Of a DNA stretch of 64,000 nucleotides, positions 42,149-50,649 are shown one piece after another. The stretch is taken from positions 1-64,000 of the forward strand of contig JANNFI010000034.1 of NCBI GenBank assembly GCA_031379665.1. The letters are read 5' to 3'. Numbering within the stretch: the stretch's first letter is position 1; the number at the start of each line of letters is the position of its first letter. A program made the translations under genes and the position numbers. A model generated the notes under the pieces. The model was not told the origin of the DNA and did no database searches. It worked only from the letters and a program-made list of their open reading frames with translations. Origin of the DNA: SZUA-254 sp031379665 (GTDB lineage: Bacteria > Bacteroidota > Ignavibacteria > UBA10030 > SZUA-254).

Positions 42149-42179
42149 TGATGAAGGATTGAACGTACGGGAATGGGTT

Positions 42180-42208
42180 AAATTACCGATAATATATAAC
42201 AGTGTCAA
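42180..42208 (-). promoter_or_regulatory. Candidate promoter of the partner-switch module
   Basis: On the minus strand a perfect TTGACA (42203-42208) is followed after 17 bases by TAATTT (42180-42185), 31 bases before the first STAS ATG. It overlaps the aat stop codon. The -10 match is weak, and TATATT/TATTAT words nearby are alternatives. Confidence 0.4.
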
Positions 42209-42834
42209 TATGCGGAATCGTGCGATTTCCCGCCGAAACGGGGGAATTCCGCATTCTTCGTAAGAGCCGTTGAAAGGAGGCCCAGGTAGGCGACCCGCGG
42301 AATTTCGACCGCCCCGAGCGTCGCCAGGTGCGGGGTCAGGAATTGGACGTCGAGCAGCGTGAAACCTCCCACACGCAGGAATCTGTCAAGGTGGACAAGC
42401 GCGACCTTCGAGGCGTCACTCCGGAGGCTGAACATCGATTCACCGAAGAACGCACCCCCGAGCGAAACGCCGTAGAGTCCGCCGGCGAGAAGGTCCCCCT
42501 GGCGGCATTCCACGCTGTGGCCGTGGCCCAACTTCCAGAGCGCAATGTACGCGGCCTGGATCTCCGGTGAGATCCAGGTTTCGTCACGCTCGGCGCACTG
42601 GCTGATGACCTCCGGGAAATCGAGGTCGGTCGTAACCGTGTACGTCCCGCGGTCCACCGTCCGTTGCAGGCTCCGGGTCACCCGCAGACCGTCGAGCGGG
42701 ATCACGGCCCTTGGGTCGGGGGAATGCCAGGCGATGCTCCCATCCTCCTCGTCGGCCATCGGGAAGAACCCTTCCGAGTAAGCCCTCAGGAGAAGGCCAG
42801 GGTCGAGCGCTGGGGGTTTCGGGACGCGTTTCAT
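42205..42834 (-). CDS. aat: Leucyl/phenylalanyl-tRNA-protein transferase
   Basis: Aat adds Leu or Phe from tRNA to N-terminal Lys/Arg of proteins, creating N-degrons for ClpAP. The 209-residue length is normal. Signature parts are AYSEGFFPMADEEDGSIAWHSPDPRAVIPLDG, HGHSVECRQGDLLAGGLYGVSLGGAFFGESMFS and LLDVQFLTPHLATLGAVEIPR. It begins 30 bases after pfkA. The partner-switch promoter is embedded at its 3' end. Confidence 0.96.
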   Translation of the reverse strand: MKRVPKPPALDPGLLLRAYSEGFFPMADEEDGSIAWHSPDPRAVIPLDGLRVTRSLQRTVDRGTYTVTTDLDFPEVISQCAERDETWISPEIQAAYIALWKLGHGHSVECRQGDLLAGGLYGVSLGGAFFGESMFSLRSDASKVALVHLDRFLRVGGFTLLDVQFLTPHLATLGAVEIPRVAYLGLLSTALTKNAEFPRFGGKSHDSAY

Positions 42835-42864
42835 TGATGAGATGCGGGTGGGGGGCGGCCGCGC

Positions 42865-43974
42865 TCAGCAATCGCCGAACGTGATCCCGGTCCCCCTTGC
42901 GGCGGTCACGATCTGCGACCCCTCCTCCACGACTTTCCGTTTTCCAATTGCGTCTTCGAGCCGGACGGTTTCGACCTCGGTTCCCCGCAGGCTGACCATG
43001 CACCCGAATTCGCCGCGTGACGCGGCATCGAGGGCCATCACGCCGTACTTCGAGGCGAGGATGCGGTCGAAGGCGGTCGGGCTCCCCCCCCGTTGGAGAT
43101 GCCCGAGGACGGTCACCCTGGTCTCGAGGCCGGTCTCTTCGCTTATTCGTCGCGCCACCAGGTCGCCGATCCCGCCGAGGCGGACCGGGTCCGTGCGCCT
43201 GGCGTCGCGTTCCTTGACGACGGCGTCGCCGTTCTCGGGCGCCGCTCCCTCAGCCACGCAGACGATGCTAAACCGCGCGCCGCGGCTCCGTTCGAGGACC
43301 CTCTTATAGATGCATTCCCACCGGAAGGGGATTTCCGGTATGAGGATGATGTCCGCCCCGCCCGACAGCCCCGCCCCCAGGGCGATCCACCCGGCGTAGC
43401 GCCCCATCACCTCCAGGACCATCACCCGGTGGTGGGACGACGCGGTGGTATGGAGGCGGTCGATCGCCTCGGTCGCGATTTGGAGCGCGGTGTCGTGGCC
43501 GAAGGTCACGTCGGTGCCGTCGAGGTCGTTGTCGATGGTCTTCGGCACGCCGATCACGTTCATCCCCATCCCCGAGAACTTCCGCGCGATGTGCATCGTT
43601 CCATCGCCGCCGATGGCGAACAGGACGTCGAGGTTCCAGTCGCGGTAGTGCTGCATTGCCCGGGCTGAGCAATCCTCGACGGTGACGACGCCGCCTTTCA
43701 CCACGGGGTACCGGAACGGGTCGCCCTTGTTGGAGGTCCCGAGGATCGTGCCCCCGAGCCCGATGATCCCCGAGACGTCCAGCCAGGAGAGTTCCTTCAT
43801 CGAACCCTCCACGAGACCTTCGAAGCCGTCCTGAATCCCGATGACCGTCGAACGGTAGAAGCTCATCGCGGGTTTGCTGATGGCGCGGATGACCGCGTTG
43901 AGGCCGGGGCAGTCGCCGCCCCCGGTGAGGATGCCGATGCGTTGAAGTTTTACGCCCATACGTTCATTCATCAT
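42865..43974 (-). CDS. pfkA: 6-phosphofructokinase, group III type
   Basis: The 369-residue enzyme phosphorylates fructose-6-phosphate in glycolysis. It has GILTGGGDCPGLNAVIR, FAIGGDGTMHIA and PKTIDNDLDGTDVTFG (catalytic Asp). Gly in GGDG at the position of E. coli Gly104 indicates ATP use, because PPi enzymes have Asp there. The Lys in PKTIDND (position 124) is shared with PPi-type enzymes. This Gly/Lys combination is known from actinobacterial ATP-dependent group III enzymes. The start overlaps the AddB-like stop (AATGATGA). Confidence 0.93.
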   Translation of the reverse strand: MMNERMGVKLQRIGILTGGGDCPGLNAVIRAISKPAMSFYRSTVIGIQDGFEGLVEGSMKELSWLDVSGIIGLGGTILGTSNKGDPFRYPVVKGGVVTVEDCSARAMQHYRDWNLDVLFAIGGDGTMHIARKFSGMGMNVIGVPKTIDNDLDGTDVTFGHDTALQIATEAIDRLHTTASSHHRVMVLEVMGRYAGWIALGAGLSGGADIILIPEIPFRWECIYKRVLERSRGARFSIVCVAEGAAPENGDAVVKERDARRTDPVRLGGIGDLVARRISEETGLETRVTVLGHLQRGGSPTAFDRILASKYGVMALDAASRGEFGCMVSLRGTEVETVRLEDAIGKRKVVEEGSQIVTAARGTGITFGDC

Positions 43975-46900
43975 TGTTCCTGATTTTCACTCTCGCCCCG
44001 CCCGCCCCCGGCGGCCTCGTCCGATCCGCCCGATACCCGGCTCCTGATCCTGCACATCCGCCTGAAGTCGCAGCTCCGGCAGACTTTCGCGGGGTCCCTC
44101 GGCTCGACGGGGAATTCTCCCCGCGAGATTCGCTCCGCGTAGCCGTCGGCAGTCGCCACGGCCCGTAGCACCTGCGCACGGAGGGCGCCTTCGTCGGGCG
44201 CGAGGCGGAACCTGCGTTCCGGATCGAGGAGCGATCGCTTGAACGATTCGCTGCCGATCCTTGCGGGGGCATCGAACGCGGGTTTAAGGTGATAGTAGAG
44301 TCCCGCGCCGCCGGTCATCTCGCGGCCGCCACGCTCACGGAAGATCGCCTCGGCGCAGTGCAGGTACAGCGGAAGCTGAAGGCTGGCGCCGTCGTCCACC
44401 TCCTTCTTCGACGGGATGACCGAACCGGTCTTATAATCCACGACGCGGAATGCGTCGCCGGCGACGTCGATGCGGTCGATCTTCCCCTGGAGGTAAATTT
44501 CCCCCGCCGGGACCGGTGTGTCGCTGAAGAGTTCCGGGTCGGAATGCTTCAGGTCCTCCCCCGTCTTCCCGAACCGCACCTCAAAGAATGACGGCACGGC
44601 GCTCAGGCCCGACTCCCTCTCGGCGGCGAGCATCGCCTCGAGCGTGCCGCGACGCCCGGGGCTACCCAGGACGGTCTCGCGGCTGATCTCCCAGAACACG
44701 TCATCGATCACCGTCTCGTCGAATTTTCCGGCGGCGATCGCCCGGAGCCCGGCTACGGCCACGGCAAACGCGTCATCATCGAGGCCGGCGACCGTCGGCA
44801 ACCCCCGCGCCCTGCGGTCGGCGTAGAATTCGTAGAGGATTTCGTGCAGGAGCCTGCCCATCTCCCGGGGGGTGATCCCCTCCTCGGGCTCTTCGGTGAC
44901 GCGAAGATTGAGCACCCGGTCTGCAAAAAACCGGAAGGGACAGGATCCGTAAGTTTCCAGCTGCGTGACCGAATAGGTGGCGTTCCGGAACGAACCGAGC
45001 CGTGCGGCCGCCCTCTGTGGAAGCGCGGCGGGTGCGAGGATCCCCCGGAATGTCTCTGCGCCGGCGTCACGCCGCCTGGCGTTCTCAGTCACGATCGCGG
45101 CCCTGATGTGTGAAAGCATTTCCTCCCCGACTACCGTCGGTCCGTCGACCGGAGGTCCGCCGCGTTGAGGCCCGTCGACCGCGCCGTCGACAGGTCCGCC
45201 ACCCTCTTCGACACTCCGCGTGAGCAGGTCGTCGGGTGTGACCAGTGTATGCGCCCAGGGTTGGTCGCCATTCAGTTCGAAGCGCGCGATGGAGACGGCC
45301 GCCTCGAGTCCTTCGAGGAAACCGGACGGGTTGAGGTCTACGTCGTTCTGCTTGACCGGCCACGTGAGGTAGAGGCGGTCCGAGCACCCGGAGAGCGCCT
45401 GATAGAACAGATACCGTTGTTCGTGCAGGTGGTAGCGCTCCTTTCGATCCCGACCCCTGGGCGTAAGGAAGACCTCCGGCTCGTAGACGGAGGGGAACTC
45501 GCCGTCGACCAGCCCCGCGAGTACAAGGACGCGAAAGGAGAGCCCCCTGGTTTCGTCGATCGAGGTGACGAGCACCCCTTCGCCGAATCGCTGCCTGACG
45601 TTGAAGCGCAGTTGCGATAGGAGCGGCCGGAAGCGTTCCAGGTACCAGGAGAGCGGGTGCGCCTCGGCGGCGGGCGACTCCGTGCGGAGGAGTTCGGGAA
45701 AATCGTCCATGAACCTGTGGAACTCGGCGTGGGCCCTCGCCTCCCGCTCAGCGTCTGCGGCCCCCGCGCCGCTGGCGCCGGCCGCGGCGAGTCTCTTCCC
45801 CGTCCCGAGGTCCGCGGCGAGCAGGACCGCGGCGTCGCGAAATTGGACCGTGGTCATCGGCTGACGCAACCTCCCGATGAGCCGGTCCAGCTCGGTGATG
45901 TCCGCGGCCGCCTTCACCAGCCGGGCATCCTCCGCCGCGGCGCGCCGCGATCCGGAGCCTTCGTCGGCCGGGTGGGACCTCTGCAGGAACTTGTGCCTCG
46001 ATTCGATCCGGTCGAACCACCGCTTCCGTCCCGAGACCATCCTGAGCTCCGAGGCCGTTCGGAGCAGGTTCGCCGCATCGATGGGGCCCTCGCTCCCGGA
46101 AATTTCCAGGAAGGGATTGGTGGCGGCGCGCATGATGTCCTCGATCCGGAAATTGTTCTGCGCGATCTGGAACATCGACACGATCCCTGTCACGAGAACC
46201 GACTCCTCGAGGTAGAAACGGTCCGTGATGTTGGCCGGGATCCCGGCCTGTTCGAACACCTCCCTGAAGATCGCCGAATAGAGTTCGGGCCTCGGCATGC
46301 AGACGCAGACGTCGGCCAGCCCGAGGCCAGGCGTGTCGGCGACTGCGGTCTTGATGATCCTGGCGATCAGTTCCACTTCGCGGACCCTATCCGTGGCCGG
46401 ACAGGCGGTGACGACGGCGGTGGCGTCGAACGTCGCGTGCTCCGCCTCCCCCGCGGGAGCGAAAAGCCTCCGCGCGATGTGGGCGTGGAACGGCCGTATT
46501 CCGGCAGCGGGCGTTCCGGCCTGCCGAAAGCCCATCGCCAGGAACTTCGTGTAATTTTCCCTCAGGTGGCCGAAGAGGTTTTCGTTGTCGGGGTGGTAAT
46601 CGAACGAGACGACGGTGCCGAGGCCCGGCGTGTCCGAGAGGTAATTCAGGAGGGTCAGCTCGGGATCGGAAAATTCGTCGAAGCCGGTGACCGCGAGAAA
46701 ATCGACTTCGGGGTATGCCGCGCGGAACGCCTCACCGGACCCGGGCCTGGTCCACGCGAAGTTCGCCTCCTTGAAGAGGCCGGGAGGATCGATGTAACGG
46801 TCCCCGAGGAGCGCCTCGTACGCCTCGTAGATCGTGGCGATGTCCCTCAGCTTCAGCTGCTCGCTCTCATCCCCCTCGCCGATCTCCCTGGTGAGGGTGG

Positions 46901-47312
46901 AGAGATAGACGCCGCCCTCCTTCAATCTGGTGATGACGTTGGTGATCCTGGAGAGGGTGCCGCGCGGGAGTCGGCGTGCAGGGCCCCGGAGGGTGAAATA
47001 CCGCAGGTCGGATGCGCGCTCGCGGATGGCCTCCTGGACGAGGGCCGCCTGGAGCTGCGCCTGAAGCAACCGTTTCGGCGGGCAGAGGAGCGCGTGGACG
47101 GCCTCGGCGAGCGTCTCGAGAGTGAAAATGCTGAACGGCCCCGACGCGCCGGACCGAGACCCCCAGAGGAATTCCCCCTGAAGTGAGCGCACCCTGCGCT
47201 TGGTGGGAGCGACGTAGAAGAACGACCCTGACCGGCCGGCGGCGATCCGCGCTGCGATTTCCGCCTCCGGCGCGCCGGAGAATCCGCTCAGGTTCTTGAT
47301 GAGGACGACCGC
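43971..47312 (-). CDS. AddB-like helicase-nuclease subunit (PD-(D/E)XK)
   Basis: The 1113-residue protein resembles AddB of AddAB, which processes double-strand DNA ends. The N-terminal UvrD-like domain has a degenerate ATP site (FFYVAPTKRRVRSLQGEF). The C-terminal nuclease has GKIDRID and VVDYKTGS (metal Asp and catalytic Lys). Four Cys in YGSCPFRFF and CRSCDFRRMC form the AddB iron-sulphur clamp. The GTG at 47312 is preferred (GGGAG upstream, homology begins there) over an ATG at 47417 that would overlap the previous gene. A PVDG-rich low-complexity insert lies at 45140-45200. The AddA partner is outside the window. Confidence 0.88.
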   Translation of the reverse strand, partial: AVVLIKNLSGFSGAPEAEIAARIAAGRSGSFFYVAPTKRRVRSLQGEFLWGSRSGASGPFSIFTLETLAEAVHALLCPPKRLLQAQLQAALVQEAIRERASDLRYFTLRGPARRLPRGTLSRITNVITRLKEGGVYLSTLTREIGEGDESEQLKLRDIATIYEAYEALLGDRYIDPPGLFKEANFAWTRPGSGEAFRAAYPEVDFLAVTGFDEFSDPELTLLNYLSDTPGLGTVVSFDYHPDNENLFGHLRENYTKFLAMGFRQAGTPAAGIRPFHAHIARRLFAPAGEAEHATFDATAVVTACPATDRVREVELIARIIKTAVADTPGLGLADVCVCMPRPELYSAIFREVFEQAGIPANITDRFYLEESVLVTGIVSMFQIAQNNFRIEDIMRAATNPFLEISGSEGPIDAANLLRTASELRMVSGRKRWFDRIESRHKFLQRSHPADEGSGSRRAAAEDARLVKAAADITELDRLIGRLRQPMTTVQFRDAAVLLAADLGTGKRLAAAGASGAGAADAEREARAHAEFHRFMDDFPELLRTESPAAEAHPLSWYLERFRPLLSQLRFNVRQRFGEGVLVTSIDETRGLSFRVLVLAGLVDGEFPSVYEPEVFLTPRGRDRKERYHLHEQRYLFYQALSGCSDRLYLTWPVKQNDVDLNPSGFLEGLEAAVSIARFELNGDQPWAHTLVTPDDLLTRSVEEGGGPVDGAVDGPQRGGPPVDGPTVVGEEMLSHIRAAIVTENARRRDAGAETFRGILAPAALPQRAAARLGSFRNATYSVTQLETYGSCPFRFFADRVLNLRVTEEPEEGITPREMGRLLHEILYEFYADRRARGLPTVAGLDDDAFAVAVAGLRAIAAGKFDETVIDDVFWEISRETVLGSPGRRGTLEAMLAAERESGLSAVPSFFEVRFGKTGEDLKHSDPELFSDTPVPAGEIYLQGKIDRIDVAGDAFRVVDYKTGSVIPSKKEVDDGASLQLPLYLHCAEAIFRERGGREMTGGAGLYYHLKPAFDAPARIGSESFKRSLLDPERRFRLAPDEGALRAQVLRAVATADGYAERISRGEFPVEPRDPAKVCRSCDFRRMCRIRSRVSGGSDEAAGGGRGESENQEQ

Positions 47313-47334
47313 CACGTGAGAGCGCTCCCGGTGG

Positions 47335-47526
47335 TTACCTGAACCGCTCGGGGACGTACTTCTCGAACATCTCGAGGAGCCGTTGTACCGAGAGTCTGTC
47401 GAGGTCTTCATCGTCACGGTCGCGCTTTCGCATCATCTCGAAGTCGTCATTTTCCCGGCCCCGCATCTTGTGCGCGTACTCCCTGAGGGTTTCGATCATC
47501 CTCCGTTGTTCACTCCTCGTCATCAT
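47335..47526 (-). CDS. Small charged helical protein, unknown
   Basis: The 63-residue product is highly charged, rich in Arg, Glu, Asp and Met, and predicted all-helical. No family is recognised. CAGGAGCGG precedes the ATG at 47526 at good spacing, and the ATG overlaps the stop of the membrane protein before it (ATGA). It ends 22 bases before the AddB-like gene, so the three are one unit. Confidence 0.65.
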   Translation of the reverse strand: MMTRSEQRRMIETLREYAHKMRGRENDDFEMMRKRDRDDEDLDRLSVQRLLEMFEKYVPERFR

Positions 47527-47957
47527 CCGCTCCTGTCCACCGTGTCCTCCGGTCCGGGCCGGTGGAATCCCCTGAATTGTTTCCATCCTTCCGCGAAGCC
47601 GTAATACGCCGCCGAGAGGACGACACCGGTCGAGAAGAGTTCGATCACCGGTATGTCCCGCACCGGAATGATCTGTGCCCGTTTGGCCACGAGGAGCACG
47701 ACCGTGAATGCGATTCCTCCGCCCAGGAGGCGGAACGGCAGCCGGGAAAGGATGCAGATCTGGGGCGCCGAAAAACGGAGCGGCGCAGCAAGCGTGGCAT
47801 CCCACACGCGGTCGGCGAGCCGGCCGGCGGCGATCAGCAGGATTGAGGCAGCGAAGAACACCGCCACGTGGGCGAGGCCGGTCGGCGCGGTGAACTTCGC
47901 CGTCAGGAACGACACCGCGGCCATGATCGACGCCGCGGCGAGGTCGGTGCGCCTCAT
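47523..47957 (-). CDS. Small integral membrane protein, unknown
   Basis: The 144-residue protein has four hydrophobic segments (ASIMAAVSFLTAKF, VAVFFAASILLIAAG, LGGGIAFTVVLLVAK, IELFSTGVVLSAAYYGF). It carries a basic loop between helices two and three and an Arg/Gly-rich tail. I do not recognise a family. The ATG at 47957 is preferred because residues before it are non-conserved low-complexity. It lies 88 bases after the cyclase gene. Confidence 0.62.
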   Translation of the reverse strand: MRRTDLAAASIMAAVSFLTAKFTAPTGLAHVAVFFAASILLIAAGRLADRVWDATLAAPLRFSAPQICILSRLPFRLLGGGIAFTVVLLVAKRAQIIPVRDIPVIELFSTGVVLSAAYYGFAEGWKQFRGFHRPGPEDTVDRSG

Positions 47958-48045
47958 CGCGAGCCTGCCGGGGCCGCTATGGGAGATTCCGCCGGACTCT
48001 GACCGGACTCCGGGCCGCGAGGGCGGGTCTTTCCGACAGCCGGCA

Positions 48046-48768
48046 TCACATCCTTCCGTCGATTTTCCAGAGGGCGTCCTTGACATAGGGCCAGGTCACG
48101 TACTGAAATCCGAAAACGTCATCCTCGTGGAGGCCGGTGAACTTGTCAGCCAGCGCCACCGCCTTGTTGTTCGGCTTGATCATCTCGAGCCTCAGTACCG
48201 GGTTGTCGGCGCGGAGCACTCGCGCCGGGTTCATCATCGCCTCCCTCACCCCCCTGCTGTCGAGGACGGTCCCGTAGGGCCCCGCGAGCTTCTGGAGCCG
48301 GGAGCCGCTGTTCATCGGGTATCCCACGAAGTCCGGCTCGTTCATCTCCGGGATGAATGTCTCCGGGTCGATGCGGATCACGTCACCGCACGAGATGCCG
48401 ACGCCGAAACCCATCGGCGATGGGAAGCTGAGCTGCCGCGCGATGTACCAGTACCGCTTGTGGATTTCGAACGAGGCGGAGAGCGCCCAGTGCAGCGCCT
48501 CGCCGAGCGAGCCGTGGTCCTTCGCCTCCCAGATCAGCAGGAACCCGTCCCCCAGGAACTTGTGGAACGTGTGTTTGTAGAAGAACGACAGCTGGATCAC
48601 CCGATCGTAGACGACCTCGATCACGCGGGTGACCTGTTCCGGTGACGCCTTCAGCGACCAGTTGGCGAAACCGCGGAGGTCTGCGTACACGATGACCGCG
48701 CTCTCCCGTTCACCGCGGATGGAGGTGACCCGGTCGGAGATCGTGAGGGAATTGTTCTTCAGGTACAT
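48046..48768 (-). CDS. Class III adenylate/guanylate cyclase domain protein
   Basis: The 240-residue protein is a stand-alone class III nucleotidyl cyclase catalytic domain with a short C-terminal extension. The first metal-binding Asp lies in VYADLRGFANWS and the second in KFLGDGFLLIWE. The GISCGDVIRID strand and NSGSRLQKLA (transition-state Asn/Arg region) follow. Whether it makes cAMP, cGMP or neither is open. No membrane helix or sensory domain is attached. It is 13 bases downstream of the TsaC-family gene, in the same orientation. Confidence 0.82.
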   Translation of the reverse strand: MYLKNNSLTISDRVTSIRGERESAVIVYADLRGFANWSLKASPEQVTRVIEVVYDRVIQLSFFYKHTFHKFLGDGFLLIWEAKDHGSLGEALHWALSASFEIHKRYWYIARQLSFPSPMGFGVGISCGDVIRIDPETFIPEMNEPDFVGYPMNSGSRLQKLAGPYGTVLDSRGVREAMMNPARVLRADNPVLRLEMIKPNNKAVALADKFTGLHEDDVFGFQYVTWPYVKDALWKIDGRM

Positions 48769-48781
48769 TTGGATTTGCGCG

Positions 48782-49423
48782 TTAAGAGGTAATGAGAAAA
48801 CTGGTGTCACCCTTGCCCTGGCGGACAACCACAGGGTGCTCCCCGGTCAGGTCGAGGATCGTGGAGACGTCGAGCAGGCCGTGCCCCGATTCGAGGATGA
48901 GGTCGACTTGCGACGCGAACTGCGCCTCGATCTCTTCCGGCGAGTTCAGAATTTCGCCGGCGCCGTCGGTGACACTCGCGCTCAGGAGCGGATGCCCCAG
49001 CTCGCGGATCAGCGCCTGGCACACCCGGTTGTCCGGCACCCTGATGCCGACTGTTTTCCGCTTCGTGATGACGCTCTTCGGTACCTGTTTCATGCGGCTC
49101 GCCGGGAGGAGGAACGTGTACGGACCGGGGACCAGCCGTTTCATCAACCGGAAGGCTTCGTTCGATACGACGGCGTACTCGCTGATGTGGCTCAGGTCTG
49201 AACAAATGAAGCTGAACGGCTTGGTGCGGTCCTGGCGTTTGATCCGGTAGACTCTCTCGACGGCGTCCGCGCGGAGAATGCTGCAACCGAACCCGTACAC
49301 CGTGTCCGTCGGGTAGATGATGACGCCCCCCGATCGCAGGACCTCCGCCGCGCGGGCGACGTGCCGTCCCTGGGGGTTCACAGGGTGGACCGAAAGCCTC
49401 GCGGCCGCGTTCTTCAGTGCCAT
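48782..49423 (-). CDS. TsaC/YciO-family protein (L-threonylcarbamoyladenylate synthase type)
   Basis: The 213-residue protein has the YrdC-fold signature GGVIIYPTDTVYGFGC, then KRQDRTKPFSFICSDLS and GPYTFLLPAS, and a C-terminal VRQGKG. TsaC makes threonylcarbamoyl-AMP for t6A37 of tRNAs. YciO paralogues look the same and may have another substrate. The starting ATG at 49423 and a GTG at 49432 are both possible. It follows rmuC by 14 bases. Confidence 0.88.
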   Translation of the reverse strand: MALKNAAARLSVHPVNPQGRHVARAAEVLRSGGVIIYPTDTVYGFGCSILRADAVERVYRIKRQDRTKPFSFICSDLSHISEYAVVSNEAFRLMKRLVPGPYTFLLPASRMKQVPKSVITKRKTVGIRVPDNRVCQALIRELGHPLLSASVTDGAGEILNSPEEIEAQFASQVDLILESGHGLLDVSTILDLTGEHPVVVRQGKGDTSFLITS

Positions 49424-49437
49424 CGTCGTCACGGCGG

Positions 49438-50517
49438 TCAGCGCGCGACCCGCCCGCCGGCGGTCTCTTCGGTCGTCGCACCCTCTGCGATCGATTTCCT
49501 GAGGATATTGTCGAGGCCCCCCTCGAACCGGGTCAACCGGGTGTCGGTGTCGTCGTATTTTTTGCCCGCATTCTCGAAATGCGTCCCGAGGACGTCGAAG
49601 GCCTCGCGCAGCTTCCCGGTGTCGCCCTGCAACTGCTGGAGATCGGCGAGGATTTCCTTCGCCCGCTGTTCGACGTAGAACCCCCTCAGGCCGAGGGCGA
49701 TCACCTGGAGGTAGGCGTAGAACGAATTGGGCGAAACCGGCACGACCTTCTTCTCGAGCGCGTAGCTGTAGACGCCGGTGCCGTTGGACGCCTCGTCCTT
49801 GATGATGATCTCGTAGTAGACGTTCTCCGCGGGGACGTACATCAGCGCGAACGGGAACGTCCCCTCATCGGGGAGAATGTATTTCCCCGCGATCGCATCA
49901 ATGTGCTTCTTCACGTCGGAGAGGAAGGCCTTCTGGAGTGTTTTGCGCTCGGCGTCGCCGGCACCCACCAGGCGCCTGAAGTTTTCGAGGGGAAACTTGG
50001 AATCGACCGGGACCATCCGGTCCGAGGTCCTGATCACGGCGTCGACCACGTCGCCGGTCCGGAACCGGTACTGCATCTCGAAATGGGTCGCGGGGAGGAC
50101 CTGCTTCAGCAGGTCTTCGAGGAGGTATTCGCCGAGCCCGCCCCTGAGCTTCGGAGCTTTCAGGAGCTCCTCGAGCTTCGACACGCTCTGGCCGAGCTCC
50201 CTGATCTCCTCGGTGGCCTTACCGAGTTCGCCGAGGTTCTTCTGAACGTCGCCGATCACCTTCGTCGCGTTGTCAAGCCGGTTGCCGACCGAAGCCGTCT
50301 GCGACTGGATCTGTTGGTTGACCATCGAGAGTTGCTGCTGGATCAGGCCGGAAACGCTGCTGAGGCTCTCCCGAAGGTCCGTCCGGAGCGCATCGACCTG
50401 ATGCTGTATGACGAGGAACGCGGACTCTTCCTTCCCCTGAGTGCGGGTGAGGCTACGCTGGTATAATAGAAGCGCGCCGACGGCGAGGCCGGCGATGAGT
50501 ATGGCCGTCAGATCCAC
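49438..50517 (-). CDS. rmuC: DNA recombination protein RmuC
   Basis: The 359-residue protein has one N-terminal membrane helix (AILIAGLAVGALLLY), a coiled coil of about 100 residues, and the RmuC nuclease-like domain (LRGGLGEYLLEDLLKQVLP, VDAVIRTSDRMVPVDSKFPLENF, FPFALMYVPAENVYYEII). RmuC limits inversions between short repeats in E. coli. Its biochemistry is only partly known. The 132 bases upstream hold no recognisable feature. Confidence 0.94.
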   Translation of the reverse strand: MDLTAILIAGLAVGALLLYQRSLTRTQGKEESAFLVIQHQVDALRTDLRESLSSVSGLIQQQLSMVNQQIQSQTASVGNRLDNATKVIGDVQKNLGELGKATEEIRELGQSVSKLEELLKAPKLRGGLGEYLLEDLLKQVLPATHFEMQYRFRTGDVVDAVIRTSDRMVPVDSKFPLENFRRLVGAGDAERKTLQKAFLSDVKKHIDAIAGKYILPDEGTFPFALMYVPAENVYYEIIIKDEASNGTGVYSYALEKKVVPVSPNSFYAYLQVIALGLRGFYVEQRAKEILADLQQLQGDTGKLREAFDVLGTHFENAGKKYDDTDTRLTRFEGGLDNILRKSIAEGATTEETAGGRVAR

Positions 50518-50649
50518 GGGGGCCCGGCGGGCGGTTCGGTCGTCCTGGATGGGCGCGCGGAGTTGTTCATCGGGGGAAAACTACTAAAAATGGGGTTCAT
50601 TCACAAGCAGAATGGGGTGAATCACCCACGGTTCGGCGGGATTCCGGAA

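Noticed and set aside
45657..47186. 509-codon plus-strand frame opposite the AddB-like gene
   Set aside because: Arg/Gly/Asp-rich antisense translation without motifs; the iron-sulphur and nuclease motifs are on the minus strand.
47318..47417. N-terminal extension of the AddB-like protein from the ATG at 47417
   Set aside because: The extension is Ser/Arg-rich, overlaps the upstream small gene and lacks homology; the GTG at 47312 has a Shine-Dalgarno and begins at conserved sequence.
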